Counted from the stretch's first letter, positions 1-8,273 are shown. The stretch: DNA of 64,000 bases from Lacinutrix sp. Hel_I_90 (GCF_000934685.1 NZ_JYNQ01000001.1:2096501-2160500); one strand, 5' to 3'. Notes: generated by a model not told the origin, from the letters alone. Translations and numbers: made by a program.

Positions 1-1
1 C

Positions 2-508
2 TTTGATACCGATGATACTTCTTTTTATTTTTATAATGGTACCATTTGGATACCCATTAGTTCTGGAAATAGTAATGATTATACAGGCTGGGCCGATTAC
101 GTTGATGGCACTTATACTTCTGCAAGTCCTTTTGTGCTAACCGCTGCCAACAAGGTAACGTTACCAAACGACGCAGCTACCGTAAGAGATTCTCAAAAAC
201 CGATAGATGTAACAACATTTTATGATACTACGAATTCTACAATTACAGGAAGAAATGGTGATGCTGTGAATATCGTAATAGAATTTAAAGCGAGACCAAC
301 TACAGCTGCTATAACGAGACTAACAGTAGCTATTGATATTGGAGCACCTGTTGGAGAAATATATGTAAGGGATTTTGTATTAGCAAAAGGTAATGGAGTG
401 GAACACTTTTATTTGAGTTCTTTCAATGCTTATACTTTAGGTACTTTTGAAGCGAATGGTGGTCAGTTAAAATTGAATCAACTGCGGCTGCCGACATTTA
501 TGACATAA
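2..508 (+). CDS. Phage-like structural protein, C-terminal part (5' end outside window, 3' end probably frameshifted)
   Basis: The frame is open from base 2, so the gene begins upstream of the window. About 168 residues are visible. They are rich in Thr, Ser, Gly and Asp with alternating beta-type hydrophobics (for example YTGWADYVDGTYTSASPF, ITGRNGDAVNIVIEFKARPT, VGEIYVRDFVLAKG). This style is typical of the tip or receptor-binding domains of phage and prophage tail or surface proteins, but I cannot name a family. There is no T9SS sorting tail. The annotated frame stops at 506-508 after an implausible LRLPTFMT. The +1 frame from about 478 reads on as STAAADIYDIRYVITRTHKAR to a stop at 541-543, which fits the protein's style much better. 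A one-base deletion near 478-481, either real or a sequencing error, is likely. Confidence 0.5.
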   Translation, partial: FDTDDTSFYFYNGTIWIPISSGNSNDYTGWADYVDGTYTSASPFVLTAANKVTLPNDAATVRDSQKPIDVTTFYDTTNSTITGRNGDAVNIVIEFKARPTTAAITRLTVAIDIGAPVGEIYVRDFVLAKGNGVEHFYLSSFNAYTLGTFEANGGQLKLNQLRLPTFMT

Positions 509-543
509 GATATGTTATAACAAGGACTCATAAGGCACGATAA

Positions 544-771
544 CCAATGCTATGCCTCGAACTATATTATATGAACAGACATACCATACTAACCTTGGGC
601 ATCTGGGCATGAGCAGTCGTGTTAATTGAGTAAAAAACAACCTTTTATTACTAAAAAAAATCAACATGGCAGTCAAAGACTATTGAAATAAATACAATAG
701 ATAAAAGGTTTCACGCATTGCTTTTCCGGACCTTTGTTTAGATCTCTGGATTGTTTATGAAATAAAACTAG
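544..771. other. Gap between the phage-like gene and rnc
   Basis: No convincing gene was found. It holds a 10-bp perfect inverted repeat (AACCTTTTAT at 639-648 and ATAAAAGGTT at 701-710) around a 52-base spacer, of unknown meaning. The stretch separates a possible prophage or island end from housekeeping genes. No integrase, tRNA or direct repeat is visible here. Confidence 0.3.
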
Positions 772-1515
772 TTATAAAAACGCTTTAGAAATTTGATTTT
801 GAAATACAAAAAAAGCACGCTTCGAGGCCTTTTCTTCGGCTTTCTTTTTTGAAGTCGCTCTACCTTTAGAGACTATTTTATCATCTATGGATAGTTTTAC
901 AGAAAAATGGCGAATGTTATCATTTCCTGTATCTTCATAAACGTTGTAATCGAAGGTTTTCTTCTCTTTTTGGCACCACTCTATAAGTAAGCTCTTGTAG
1001 CTTATCACTTTCCCTTCCAATTGCTCAATGTCTACAAAAGGTGTGATGACGCGCTTATAAATAAATTTTTCGCAAGCCTTATAACCGCCATCCAGGTAAA
1101 TAGCACCAACTAAGGACTCAAATAGATTACCATGAATATTGTCTCCAAATTGTCCTTTTGGAATTTTGCTTTCTACTAAACTAATCAGTTTTAAATCACG
1201 CCCCAGCTCATTGAGATGCTCTCTGCTCACAATTTTAGAACGCATCTTCGTTAAATAGCCTTCATCACCGCTAGGCACCTCTTCATATAAGTGATGCGCA
1301 ATCACAGCACTTAACATGGCATCTCCCAAAAACTCTAAACGTTCATAATTTATAATATGCCCATTAGCATTTTTTATGTTCATAGAACGGTGCGTAAAAG
1401 CCGTCTTAAAATGCTTAATGTCCTTAGGCTTATAACCTATAATTTCTGAAATTGTGGTAAAAAAAATCCCGTTATCTTTTTTACGGGATGTGAATATGTT
1501 TCGAATGCGTTTCAT
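772..1515 (-). CDS. rnc: Ribonuclease III
   Basis: This is a double-strand-specific endoribonuclease that processes rRNA precursors and structured mRNAs. At 247 aa it is the usual length for the family. The N-terminal RNase III domain carries the signature YERLEFLGDA (residues 57-66), with metal-binding acidic residues Glu61 and Asp65, and a later NLFESLVGAIYLDGG stretch that supplies the remaining catalytic acids. A C-terminal double-stranded RNA-binding domain of about 70 residues ends with KGRATSKKKAEEKASKRAF. It lies downstream of fabF and acpP on the same strand with a 95-base gap, the acpP-fabF-rnc order seen in many bacteria, so co-transcription is likely. Confidence 0.95.
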   Translation of the reverse strand: MKRIRNIFTSRKKDNGIFFTTISEIIGYKPKDIKHFKTAFTHRSMNIKNANGHIINYERLEFLGDAMLSAVIAHHLYEEVPSGDEGYLTKMRSKIVSREHLNELGRDLKLISLVESKIPKGQFGDNIHGNLFESLVGAIYLDGGYKACEKFIYKRVITPFVDIEQLEGKVISYKSLLIEWCQKEKKTFDYNVYEDTGNDNIRHFSVKLSIDDKIVSKGRATSKKKAEEKASKRAFFVFQNQISKAFL

Positions 1516-1610
1516 CTGATTACTAATAGTGTATTAAATAAATCAGATGTAATGAACCAAATATTTGTTTTAAGGGCTAAATATTTTGTCATAATTATTT
1601 CATTCGAGCA

Positions 1611-2861
1611 TTAGTCTAACTTCTTAAATAACACACAGGCATTATGTCCGCCAAATCCAAAAGTATTACTCATAGCAACCTTTATATCTCTTTTTTGAGG
1701 TTTATTTAGCGTTAAGTTTAAATTAGGATCTATTGTGTCGTCAATAGTTGTGTGATTAATTGTTGGTGGCACTATACCATGTTCCATTGCTAAAATAGAG
1801 GCAATAGACTCAATGGCTCCTGCGGCACCTAACAAATGACCCGTCATTGATTTCGTAGAATTAATATTAATGTTTTTGGCATGACTACCAAAAACCTCAG
1901 AAATTGCTTTCAGTTCGGCAACATCTCCCAAAGGTGTCGATGTACCGTGTGTATTTATATGATCTACATCTTCAGGCTTTAAGCCAGCGTTTTCTAAACA
2001 GTTTCTCATAACTGCGATAACACCAATACCATCTGGATGTGGTGCAGTCATATGGTAAGCATCGCTAGACATGCCGCCACCTAAAACTTCGGCATAAATT
2101 TTTGCTCCTCTTGCTTTTGCGTGCTCATATTCTTCTAAAATAATTGCTCCAGCACCTTCCCCTAACACAAACCCATCTCTAGTTGCATCAAAAGGTCTTG
2201 AGGCTGTTTCTGGGCTTTCATTTCTAGTGGATAACGCGTGCATCGCATTAAACCCTCCCATTCCGGCGATAGTAACAGCGGCTTCACTTCCTCCGGTTAC
2301 AATAACATCACAATAGCCTAAACGAATATAATTTAAAGCATCAATCATCGCATTTGCAGAAGATGCACAGGCAGATACCGTGGTATAATTAGGACCCATA
2401 AATCCATTTTTAATAGAAATATTTCCGGGGGCAATATCTGCAATCATTTTGGGGATGAAGAAGGGGTTAAATCTTGGTGTTCCATCACCTTCAGCAAAAT
2501 TTAACACTTCGTTCTGAAAGGTTTCAAGTCCTCCAATTCCTGCGCCCCATATAACACCAACTCTAAGCTTATTGATGGTGTCTAAATCTAGTTTAGCGTC
2601 CGCAATAGCCTCATCAGATGCGACCATTGCGTACTGCGTAAACCTGTCCATTTTTCGCGCTTCCTTTCTATCAATAAAATCGGTCGCGACGAAGTTTTTC
2701 AACTCACAAGCGAATTTTGTTTTAAACTTTTCAGTATCAAAGTATGTAATAGGCGCAGCACCACTTTTTCCTTTAATAAGGGCGTCCCAATATTCATCTT
2801 TGGTGTTTCCTATAGGTGTAAGTGCGCCTAGACCTGTTACTACAACTCGCTTAAGTTCCAT
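1611..2861 (-). CDS. fabF: 3-oxoacyl-ACP synthase II (KAS II)
   Basis: This is the condensing enzyme of type II fatty-acid elongation. It joins acyl-ACP with malonyl-ACP and releases CO2. At 416 aa it is full length. The thiolase-fold active-site triad is visible: Cys165 in TVSACASSAN, His305 in HINTHGTSTP and His342 in STKSMTGHLLGAAG, with the preceding Lys337. It lies 12 bases downstream of acpP, its carrier-protein substrate, and upstream of rnc. A second, more divergent KAS gene occurs at 46691-47965 inside the polyketide cluster. This copy is the housekeeping one by context and by its conserved motifs. Confidence 0.96.
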   Translation of the reverse strand: MELKRVVVTGLGALTPIGNTKDEYWDALIKGKSGAAPITYFDTEKFKTKFACELKNFVATDFIDRKEARKMDRFTQYAMVASDEAIADAKLDLDTINKLRVGVIWGAGIGGLETFQNEVLNFAEGDGTPRFNPFFIPKMIADIAPGNISIKNGFMGPNYTTVSACASSANAMIDALNYIRLGYCDVIVTGGSEAAVTIAGMGGFNAMHALSTRNESPETASRPFDATRDGFVLGEGAGAIILEEYEHAKARGAKIYAEVLGGGMSSDAYHMTAPHPDGIGVIAVMRNCLENAGLKPEDVDHINTHGTSTPLGDVAELKAISEVFGSHAKNININSTKSMTGHLLGAAGAIESIASILAMEHGIVPPTINHTTIDDTIDPNLNLTLNKPQKRDIKVAMSNTFGFGGHNACVLFKKLD

Positions 2862-2873
2862 AAATATTAGTGC

Positions 2874-3107
2874 TTATTTTGCAGCTTCAATGTATGATAC
2901 AGCTTGACCTACTGTTGCAATGTTTTCTGCTTGGTCGTCTGGAATTTGGATATCGAATTCTTTTTCAAATTCCATGATTAATTCAACAGTGTCTAATGAA
3001 TCTGCGCCTAAGTCGTTTGTGAAGCTAGCTTCTGTTACAACTTCGTTTTCATCAACACCCAATTTGTCTACGATTATCGCTTTTACTCTTGATGCAATGT
3101 CTGACAT
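2874..3107 (-). CDS. acpP: Acyl carrier protein (fatty-acid synthesis)
   Basis: This small acidic carrier holds growing acyl chains on a phosphopantetheine arm. It has 77 residues. The modification site is Ser37 in the canonical [11 protein letters not shown] motif, followed by the acidic helix [16 protein letters not shown]. It is the first gene of the acpP-fabF(-rnc) unit, with 12 bases to fabF. Its promoter should lie in the 181-base gap shared with divergent purN. It contrasts with the specialised ACP at 44981-45235, which lacks the DSL motif. Confidence 0.96.
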   Translation of the reverse strand: MSDIASRVKAIIVDKLGVDENEVVTEASFTNDLGADSLDTVELIMEFEKEFDIQIPDDQAENIATVGQAVSYIEAAK

Positions 3108-3288
3108 AATTTTAATTTTTTTAGTTTTAATTAAGTGGCAAAAATAAAAAACTTTACTTGAAAAAACATCTTTATGGTAAAAATGTCTTGGTAATTTAAT
3201 AATTAATACTGAAGAAATTCTCTTTTACCCTATAATTGTTAATAATTATTCTTTTTTTTGTTCGTAGATTTAACATAGAAACTAGAAA

Positions 3289-3855
3289 ATGAAACGTGTC
3301 GTAATTTTTGCGTCTGGAAGTGGAAGTAATGCCGAAAATTTAATTCGCTTTTTTCAAAATAGTGACCGTACTTCTGTTATTCAAGTACTCACTAACAATC
3401 CGCAAGCTAAAGTCTTGGAGCGCTGTAAAAAACTAAACGTTAGCGCGTTATCGTTTAATAAAATAGCCTTTACTGAAACTGAAGATGTGCTCAATATTTT
3501 AAAAGCATCGAACCCCGACTTAATTGTTCTCGCTGGTTTTCTTTGGAAATTCCCTGAGAAAATCTTGAAACACTTTCCAAATAAAGTGATTAATTTGCAT
3601 CCTGCTTTACTCCCAAAGTTTGGTGGAAAAGGCATGTACGGCATGCATGTGCATCACGCCGTGGTAGACCAAAAAGAAACTGAAACAGGTATCACTATTC
3701 ACTACGTAAATGAACATTATGATGAAGGCGCTGTTATTTTTCAAGCCAAATGTGCGGTTTTAGCTTCAGATTCTGCTGAAACTGTTGCAGAAAAAATTCA
3801 TTTGTTAGAGATGGCACATTTTCCAGAGGTGGTTAAAAAAATATTGAATGCGTAG
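3289..3855 (+). CDS. purN: Phosphoribosylglycinamide formyltransferase (GART)
   Basis: It transfers the formyl group of 10-formyltetrahydrofolate to GAR in step 3 of purine synthesis. It has 188 aa, the normal PurN length. The nucleotide-binding N-terminus reads VVIFASGSGSNAENLI. Catalytic residues are visible as Asn102 and His104 (VINLHPALLPKFGGKGMYG) and Asp145 (HYDEGAVIFQ). A Bacteroidota-like promoter box TAGATTTA lies at 3265-3272, 16 bases before the ATG (7 of 8 matches to TAnnTTTG). The stop codon overlaps the start of a membrane micro-ORF, which in turn overlaps the RNase H gene, suggesting one translationally coupled unit. Confidence 0.95.
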   Translation: MKRVVIFASGSGSNAENLIRFFQNSDRTSVIQVLTNNPQAKVLERCKKLNVSALSFNKIAFTETEDVLNILKASNPDLIVLAGFLWKFPEKILKHFPNKVINLHPALLPKFGGKGMYGMHVHHAVVDQKETETGITIHYVNEHYDEGAVIFQAKCAVLASDSAETVAEKIHLLEMAHFPEVVKKILNA

Positions 3856-4021
3856 TTTCTTAGATATCTTTATTATTGTTTTGGGAGTTTCAATTATAGG
3901 CCTTGTTTTCTATGTTGTTATCAGCAAAATTTATTTTAAAATAAAGCGCAAAAAAAATGTAGACGAGAAACACCTTAATAACCCAAAATCTCGAAACGGG
4001 AGAACGAACACAAATGGGTAA
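3848..4021 (+). CDS. Small single-pass membrane protein (57 aa), unrecognised
   Basis: It starts with an ATG inside the last codons of purN (8-base overlap) and ends 8 bases inside the RNase H gene. The product begins MRSFLDIF and has one clear hydrophobic helix (about residues 5-25, FLDIFIIVLGVSIIGLVFYV). A basic stretch KIKRKK and a polar tail follow, so an N-out/C-in single-pass inner-membrane protein is predicted. The double overlap and the clean membrane-segment-plus-positive-charge design argue for a real gene. I do not recognise a family, and function is unknown. Confidence 0.5.
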   Translation: MRSFLDIFIIVLGVSIIGLVFYVVISKIYFKIKRKKNVDEKHLNNPKSRNGRTNTNG

Positions 4022-4655
4022 AAAAAAGAAAAAATACTACACCGTTTGGAAAGGACATCATATTGGTGTCTTTGACTCTTGGAATGATTGTAAAGCGCAA
4101 ATAAAAGATTATGATGGTGCGCAATACAAGTCTTTCGCAACTTTTGACGCAGCTAAAGCAGCGTTAAAAGGCAATTATTTCGATTATATAGGAAAAAACA
4201 AAACTTTTAAAAGTGAGCTGTCAGCTGAACAACTTAAAAAAATAGGGCGTCCCAATTATAACTCTATAGCGGTTGATGCTGCCTCAAGTGGTAATCCAGG
4301 TATCATGGAATACCGCGGTGTAGATACCAAAACAAAAAGACAACTCTTTATTCAAGGTCCTTTTGCTGAAGGCACTAATAATTTAGGAGAATTCTTAGCT
4401 TTAGTTCATGGGCTGAGTTATTTGAAAAAGCACAATAGTACGCGTATTCTTTATACAGATTCAAAAACAGCCATGAGCTGGGTACGAAAGAAGACTTGTA
4501 ATTCTAAATTAGAACGTAACACCAAAAACAAACCGGTTTACGATTTAGTAGATCGCGCAGTCAACTGGCTTAAAGACAATGATTACAAGACTACTATTGT
4601 AAAATGGGAAACCAAAGCCTGGGGAGAAATACCTGCAGATTTTGGGCGGAAGTAA
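4014..4655 (+). CDS. rnhA: Ribonuclease H with N-terminal viroplasmin domain
   Basis: It degrades the RNA strand of RNA-DNA hybrids such as R-loops and primers. The first ~50 residues (KKKKYYTVWKGHHIGVFDSW ... YKSFATFDAAKAAL) form a viroplasmin or RNase H1 hybrid-binding domain. This is also found at the N-terminus of eukaryotic RNase H1 and is common in Bacteroidota. The RNase H fold follows from about residue 80, with acidic catalytic residues in IAVDAASSGNPG, NNLGEFLALVHGL and ILYTDSKTAMSW. It has 213 aa, typical of this fused type. It overlaps the upstream micro-ORF by 8 bases and converges on the toxin gene 4 bases away. Confidence 0.9.
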   Translation: MGKKKKKYYTVWKGHHIGVFDSWNDCKAQIKDYDGAQYKSFATFDAAKAALKGNYFDYIGKNKTFKSELSAEQLKKIGRPNYNSIAVDAASSGNPGIMEYRGVDTKTKRQLFIQGPFAEGTNNLGEFLALVHGLSYLKKHNSTRILYTDSKTAMSWVRKKTCNSKLERNTKNKPVYDLVDRAVNWLKDNDYKTTIVKWETKAWGEIPADFGRK

Positions 4656-4658
4656 TTA

Positions 4659-4934
4659 TTAGTAATGTCTTTTTTGATGTAATATTCTTTGCACTTTGAT
4701 AGTATCTCCATCTACTAAATAATGAATTCCAAAAGGAAAGGACTTTGTGAAAATTATTTTGATGTTGCGATATCGTTTTTGAAAATGTTGTGGGCTAAAT
4801 TCTATTCTCTCAATAGTTTCAACAATCTCATTATCAAATTTTTTTTGTAATTCTATAGATACTTCAAAATAATACAAACGCGCCTCCCTAAGATCCAGAA
4901 GCGACTCATCACTTAATTCAATATTAAAACTCAT
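4659..4934 (-). CDS. RelE/ParE-family toxin
   Basis: This 91-aa protein has the ParE/RelE arrangement: an N-terminal beta strand (SFNIELSDESLLDL), two helices (REARLYYFEV ... FDNEIVETIERIEFSP), then strands with basic and aromatic residues (YRNIKIIFTKSFPFGIHYLVDGDTIKVQRILHQKR). Members inhibit gyrase (ParE) or cut mRNA at the ribosome (RelE). Which applies here cannot be told from sequence. It is translated directly after the antitoxin through a TAATG stop/start overlap. The pair sits between convergent and divergent housekeeping genes, as accessory TA modules usually do. Confidence 0.85.
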   Translation of the reverse strand: MSFNIELSDESLLDLREARLYYFEVSIELQKKFDNEIVETIERIEFSPQHFQKRYRNIKIIFTKSFPFGIHYLVDGDTIKVQRILHQKRHY

Positions 4935-5182
4935 TATTTAAATAATTCCTTTTTAACATTCAACCAAGGTGTGTATTTCGTTTTTCCTTGGTTATGACTA
5001 TCAATCATTTGATCCATCATTTTTTTGTATTCTTCAGATGGCTCAAAGGCGAATGCATCTTGCTGTAAAACAAACTCCATATAATTTTTGAGGTTTCTAC
5101 CTGCCTTTTCTGCCTTAAGTTCCAATATATCCAAGGTCTCCTTGTCCAGAACAACCTCTTTTCTCTTTTTACCTGCTTTCAT
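4934..5182 (-). CDS. Antitoxin of the RelE/ParE pair
   Basis: This 82-aa protein is partner and repressor of the following toxin gene. The N-terminal half (KRKEVVLDKETLDILELKAEKAGRNLKNYMEFVLQ) reads as a short strand followed by two helices, compatible with a ribbon-helix-helix DNA-binding fold. The C-terminal half (EPSEEYKKMMDQMI ... YTPWLNVKKELFK) would wrap the toxin. Its stop shares one base with the toxin start. A probable operator lies just upstream: ATTACA at 5194-5199 and TGTAAT at 5211-5216, an inverted repeat 11 bases apart. Negative autoregulation is inferred from the family. Confidence 0.75.
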   Translation of the reverse strand: MKAGKKRKEVVLDKETLDILELKAEKAGRNLKNYMEFVLQQDAFAFEPSEEYKKMMDQMIDSHNQGKTKYTPWLNVKKELFK

Positions 5183-5193
5183 ATCTCGTATAA

Positions 5194-5216
5194 ATTACAT
5201 ATATTATAGGTGTAAT
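5194..5216. promoter_or_regulatory. Candidate operator of the toxin-antitoxin operon
   Basis: A perfect 6-bp inverted repeat (ATTACA, 11-base spacer, TGTAAT) lies 12 bases upstream of the antitoxin start. This is the position where such antitoxins normally bind to repress their own operon. The assignment is by position only. Confidence 0.35.
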
Positions 5217-5280
5217 ATACGTATTAAATTTAAAATTTAAGCCATTACGTTTTCAGTATAATTAAAACCAACAAAAAACC

Positions 5281-5288
5281 TATATTTG
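5281..5288 (+). promoter_or_regulatory. Bacteroidota-type -7 promoter box of the PfkB kinase gene
   Basis: TATATTTG matches the flavobacterial TAnnTTTG -7 consensus exactly and lies 22 bases before the kinase ATG. No clear -33 TTG was found at the expected distance. Confidence 0.45.
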
Positions 5289-5310
5289 CACTTTAATTTA
5301 AACGGCTTAC

Positions 5311-6246
5311 ATGAGTAAATTAGTAGTAGTAGGTACCGTAGCTTTTGATGCTATTGAAACCCCTTTTGGAAAAACAGATAAAATATTGGGAGGTGCAGCC
5401 ACGTATATTGGCTTGTCGGCTTCTAACTTTAATGTTGATACAGCAGCTGTTTCAGTTGTTGGTGGAGATTTTCCGCAAGAATATCTTGACCTGTTAACAG
5501 ATAGAGGCATTAATATAGATGGTATCGAAATCGTAAAAGAGGGTAAAACCTTCTTTTGGAGTGGCAAATACCGCAACGATATGAATTCTCGTGACACGCT
5601 GGCGACAGAACTTAATGTCTTAGAACATTTTACACCTGTTGTACCAGAAAGTTATAAAGACGCAGAAATTGTCATGTTAGGAAATTTACATCCCTTAACA
5701 CAACAAAGTGTTTTAGATCAGATGACAAAAAAGCCTAAGTTGGCTATTTTAGACACCATGAACTTCTGGATGGATATTGCTTTAGACGATTTACTTTCAG
5801 TAATAAAAAATGTTGATGTTATTACTATTAATGATGAAGAGGCAAGACAATTAACCGGAGAATATTCTTTAGTTGTTGCTGCGCGTAAGATTCATGAAAT
5901 GGGCCCTAAGTATGTGGTGATTAAAAAAGGAGAGCACGGTGCTTTACTTTTTCATGATGAGAATGTGTTCTATGCCCCAGCCTTGCCTTTAGAAGAAGTG
6001 TTTGATCCTACGGGAGCAGGCGACACGTTTGCCGGTGGTTTTGCTGGTTATTTAGCAAAAACAGGAGATACCTCTTTCGAGAATATGAAAAACGCTGTTA
6101 TTTATGGTTCAACATTAGCTTCCTTTTGTGTAGAAAAATTTGGAACAGAGCGTATGCTAAACCTAAAAGATAAAGAAATCTATAAACGCTTACAGCAATT
6201 TAAAGATTTAACACAATTTGAAATTGTCCTAACAGCGGCTCAATAA
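5311..6246 (+). CDS. PfkB-family sugar or nucleoside kinase
   Basis: It phosphorylates a sugar or nucleoside with ATP; the substrate cannot be told from sequence. The 311-aa protein has the ribokinase fold with an N-terminal glycine-rich segment (TDKILGGAATYIGLSASNF). The C-terminal PfkB signature DPTGAGDTFAGGFAGYLA forms the anion hole and contains the catalytic Asp in GAGD. The start is preceded by an exact TATATTTG box and followed downstream by a strong terminator, so it is probably a single-gene transcript. It lies next to an amidophosphoribosyltransferase, which makes a nucleoside or ribose-type substrate attractive, but that is inference only. Confidence 0.85.
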   Translation: MSKLVVVGTVAFDAIETPFGKTDKILGGAATYIGLSASNFNVDTAAVSVVGGDFPQEYLDLLTDRGINIDGIEIVKEGKTFFWSGKYRNDMNSRDTLATELNVLEHFTPVVPESYKDAEIVMLGNLHPLTQQSVLDQMTKKPKLAILDTMNFWMDIALDDLLSVIKNVDVITINDEEARQLTGEYSLVVAARKIHEMGPKYVVIKKGEHGALLFHDENVFYAPALPLEEVFDPTGAGDTFAGGFAGYLAKTGDTSFENMKNAVIYGSTLASFCVEKFGTERMLNLKDKEIYKRLQQFKDLTQFEIVLTAAQ

Positions 6247-6250
6247 TATA

Positions 6251-6282
6251 AAAACGCGCTCAATAATTGAGCGCGTTTTTTA
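6251..6282 (+). terminator. Rho-independent terminator after the PfkB kinase
   Basis: An 11-bp perfect stem (AACGCGCTCAA at 6253-6263, TTGAGCGCGTT at 6267-6277) with a 3-base loop is followed by a run of T residues. Confidence 0.9.
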
Positions 6283-6374
6283 TAACTATATATTTTGCAA
6301 TTTATCTCGTCAAGAGACGTTTCGAGAACAGAATTTTTTTATATTTTTAATAAACAACTCACAACACAACAACA

Positions 6375-8273
6375 ATGAGTGATGCTTTAAAACACGAGTG
6401 CGGAATTGCACACATTAGACTATTAAAACCTTTAGAATACTACAAAGAAAAGTATGGCAGTGCGTTTTACGGCGTAAACAAAATGTACTTATTGATGGAA
6501 AAACAACACAATCGTGGTCAGGATGGTGCTGGTTTTGCAAGTATAAAATTAGACACCAAACCTGGTGAACGCTATATTAGTCGTGTACGTTCTGTCGCTC
6601 AACAACCCATTCAGGACATCTTTGCTCAAATCAACGAGCGTATTAATAAAGAATTAACTGAGCATCCAGAGTATAATAATGACGTTGCGCTACAAAAGCA
6701 AAACATACCCTACATTGGCGAAGTGCTTTTAGGACATGTGCGTTATGGCACCTTTGGTAAAAACAGCGTAGAAAGTGTACATCCCTTTTTAAGACAAAAT
6801 AACTGGCAACACAGAAACCTTATTTTAGCTGGCAACTTTAACATGACTAATGTTAAAGAACTCTTTAGCAACTTGGTTGAGCTAGGGCAGCACCCTAAAG
6901 AATATACCGATACCATTACTATAATGGAAAAAATTGGTCATTTTCTAGATGATGCTGTTAGTAAAATTTATAAAGATTTAAAAAAGGAAGGGTATAGTAA
7001 AAACGAATGTTCTCCATTAATAGCAAAACGGTTAAAAGTTGGGAAGATCCTAAGAAAGGCCGCTAAAAACTGGGATGGGGGTTATGCTATGGCAGGTTTA
7101 TTAGGCCATGGTGATTCGTTTGTTTTACGGGATCCTGCAGGTATCCGCCCGGTGTATTATTATAAGGATGACGAAGTTGTTGTTGTCGCTTCAGAACGTC
7201 CTGTAATTCAAACCGTCTTTAATGTAGAATTTGATGATGTCAAAGAATTAGAGCCGGGTCATGCCATTATCACCAAAAAATCGGGAGAAGTTTCTATTAA
7301 AAAAATCTTAGAACCTCTTGAACGTAAAGCCTGTTCTTTTGAGCGCATTTATTTTTCACGCGGAAGCGATGCTGAAATCTATCAAGAACGTAAAATGTTA
7401 GGCCGTTTATTAATGCCTGAAGTACTAAATGCTATTGGTCACGACACTGCAAATTCGGTTTTTTCGTACATACCAAATACAGCGGAAACCTCTTTCTATG
7501 GCATGATAGAAACCGTTGAAGAATATCTAAACGAAAGAAAAACGCAAGCTATTTTAGAGGGTAACGGGAAGTTGTCTAAGGAGCGGGTTATTAATATTTT
7601 AAAAGAAAGACCACGTATTGAAAAAATTGCCATTAAAGATGTTAAGTTAAGAACGTTTATAACCGAAGATAGCAGCCGTGATGATTTAGTCGCGCATGTT
7701 TATGATGTGACCTATGGCGTGATTAAACCTACAGATAACTTGGTTATCATAGACGATAGTATTGTTCGCGGTACAACTTTGAAGAAAAGTATTATTAAAA
7801 TGATGGATCGACTACATCCTAAAAAAATAGTCGTCGTATCCTCTGCACCACAAATACGTTATCCAGATTGTTATGGTATAGACATGGCTAATTTGGGAAC
7901 CTTGGTTGCTTTTAATGCTGCTTTAGCCTTACTAAAAGAAAACAACAAGTACCACATAGTTGATGACGTTTACAATAAATGTAAAGCCCAAGTAAATTTA
8001 AAAGATAAAGAGGTTAAGAACTTTGTAAAAGAAATTTATGACCAATTTACACCTGAAGAGATATCGTCTAAAATATCAGAATTATTGAGTGACGATTCGG
8101 TTAATGCAGAAGTTGAAATCATTTTTCAACCCGTAGAAAACCTTCATAAAGCATGTCCTAAAAATTTAGGCGACTGGTATTTTACAGGAAATTACCCTAC
8201 TGCTGGAGGAAACAGAGTGGTTAACAGGGCATTTATTAATTTTTATGAAGGCAATAAAGAGCGAGCTTATTAA
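6375..8273 (+). CDS. purF: Amidophosphoribosyltransferase (PurF-type, long Bacteroidota form)
   Basis: It converts PRPP and glutamine to 5-phosphoribosylamine, the first committed step of purine synthesis. The N-terminal class II glutamine amidotransferase (Ntn hydrolase) domain begins with Cys9 in HECGIAHI. The eight residues before it suggest propeptide removal to expose the nucleophilic Cys, as known for Bacillus-type PurF. RGQDGAG and GHVRYGT follow. The C-terminal phosphoribosyltransferase domain has the PRPP loop LVIIDDSIVRGTTLKKS. At 632 aa it is longer than typical PurF (about 470-500 aa), with insertions in the glutaminase domain and at the C-terminus. A second, standard PurF may exist elsewhere in the genome, so this could be a paralogue. 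Confidence 0.8.
   Translation: MSDALKHECGIAHIRLLKPLEYYKEKYGSAFYGVNKMYLLMEKQHNRGQDGAGFASIKLDTKPGERYISRVRSVAQQPIQDIFAQINERINKELTEHPEYNNDVALQKQNIPYIGEVLLGHVRYGTFGKNSVESVHPFLRQNNWQHRNLILAGNFNMTNVKELFSNLVELGQHPKEYTDTITIMEKIGHFLDDAVSKIYKDLKKEGYSKNECSPLIAKRLKVGKILRKAAKNWDGGYAMAGLLGHGDSFVLRDPAGIRPVYYYKDDEVVVVASERPVIQTVFNVEFDDVKELEPGHAIITKKSGEVSIKKILEPLERKACSFERIYFSRGSDAEIYQERKMLGRLLMPEVLNAIGHDTANSVFSYIPNTAETSFYGMIETVEEYLNERKTQAILEGNGKLSKERVINILKERPRIEKIAIKDVKLRTFITEDSSRDDLVAHVYDVTYGVIKPTDNLVIIDDSIVRGTTLKKSIIKMMDRLHPKKIVVVSSAPQIRYPDCYGIDMANLGTLVAFNAALALLKENNKYHIVDDVYNKCKAQVNLKDKEVKNFVKEIYDQFTPEEISSKISELLSDDSVNAEVEIIFQPVENLHKACPKNLGDWYFTGNYPTAGGNRVVNRAFINFYEGNKERAY

Noticed and set aside
639-710. 10-bp inverted repeat around a 52-base spacer next to the phage-like gene
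   Set aside because: Too short and isolated in AT-rich DNA to call an attachment site or terminator; no integrase or direct repeats nearby.
2572-2907. Plus-strand frame across fabF and acpP
   Set aside because: It overlaps two strongly conserved genes on the other strand and encodes no recognisable motif.
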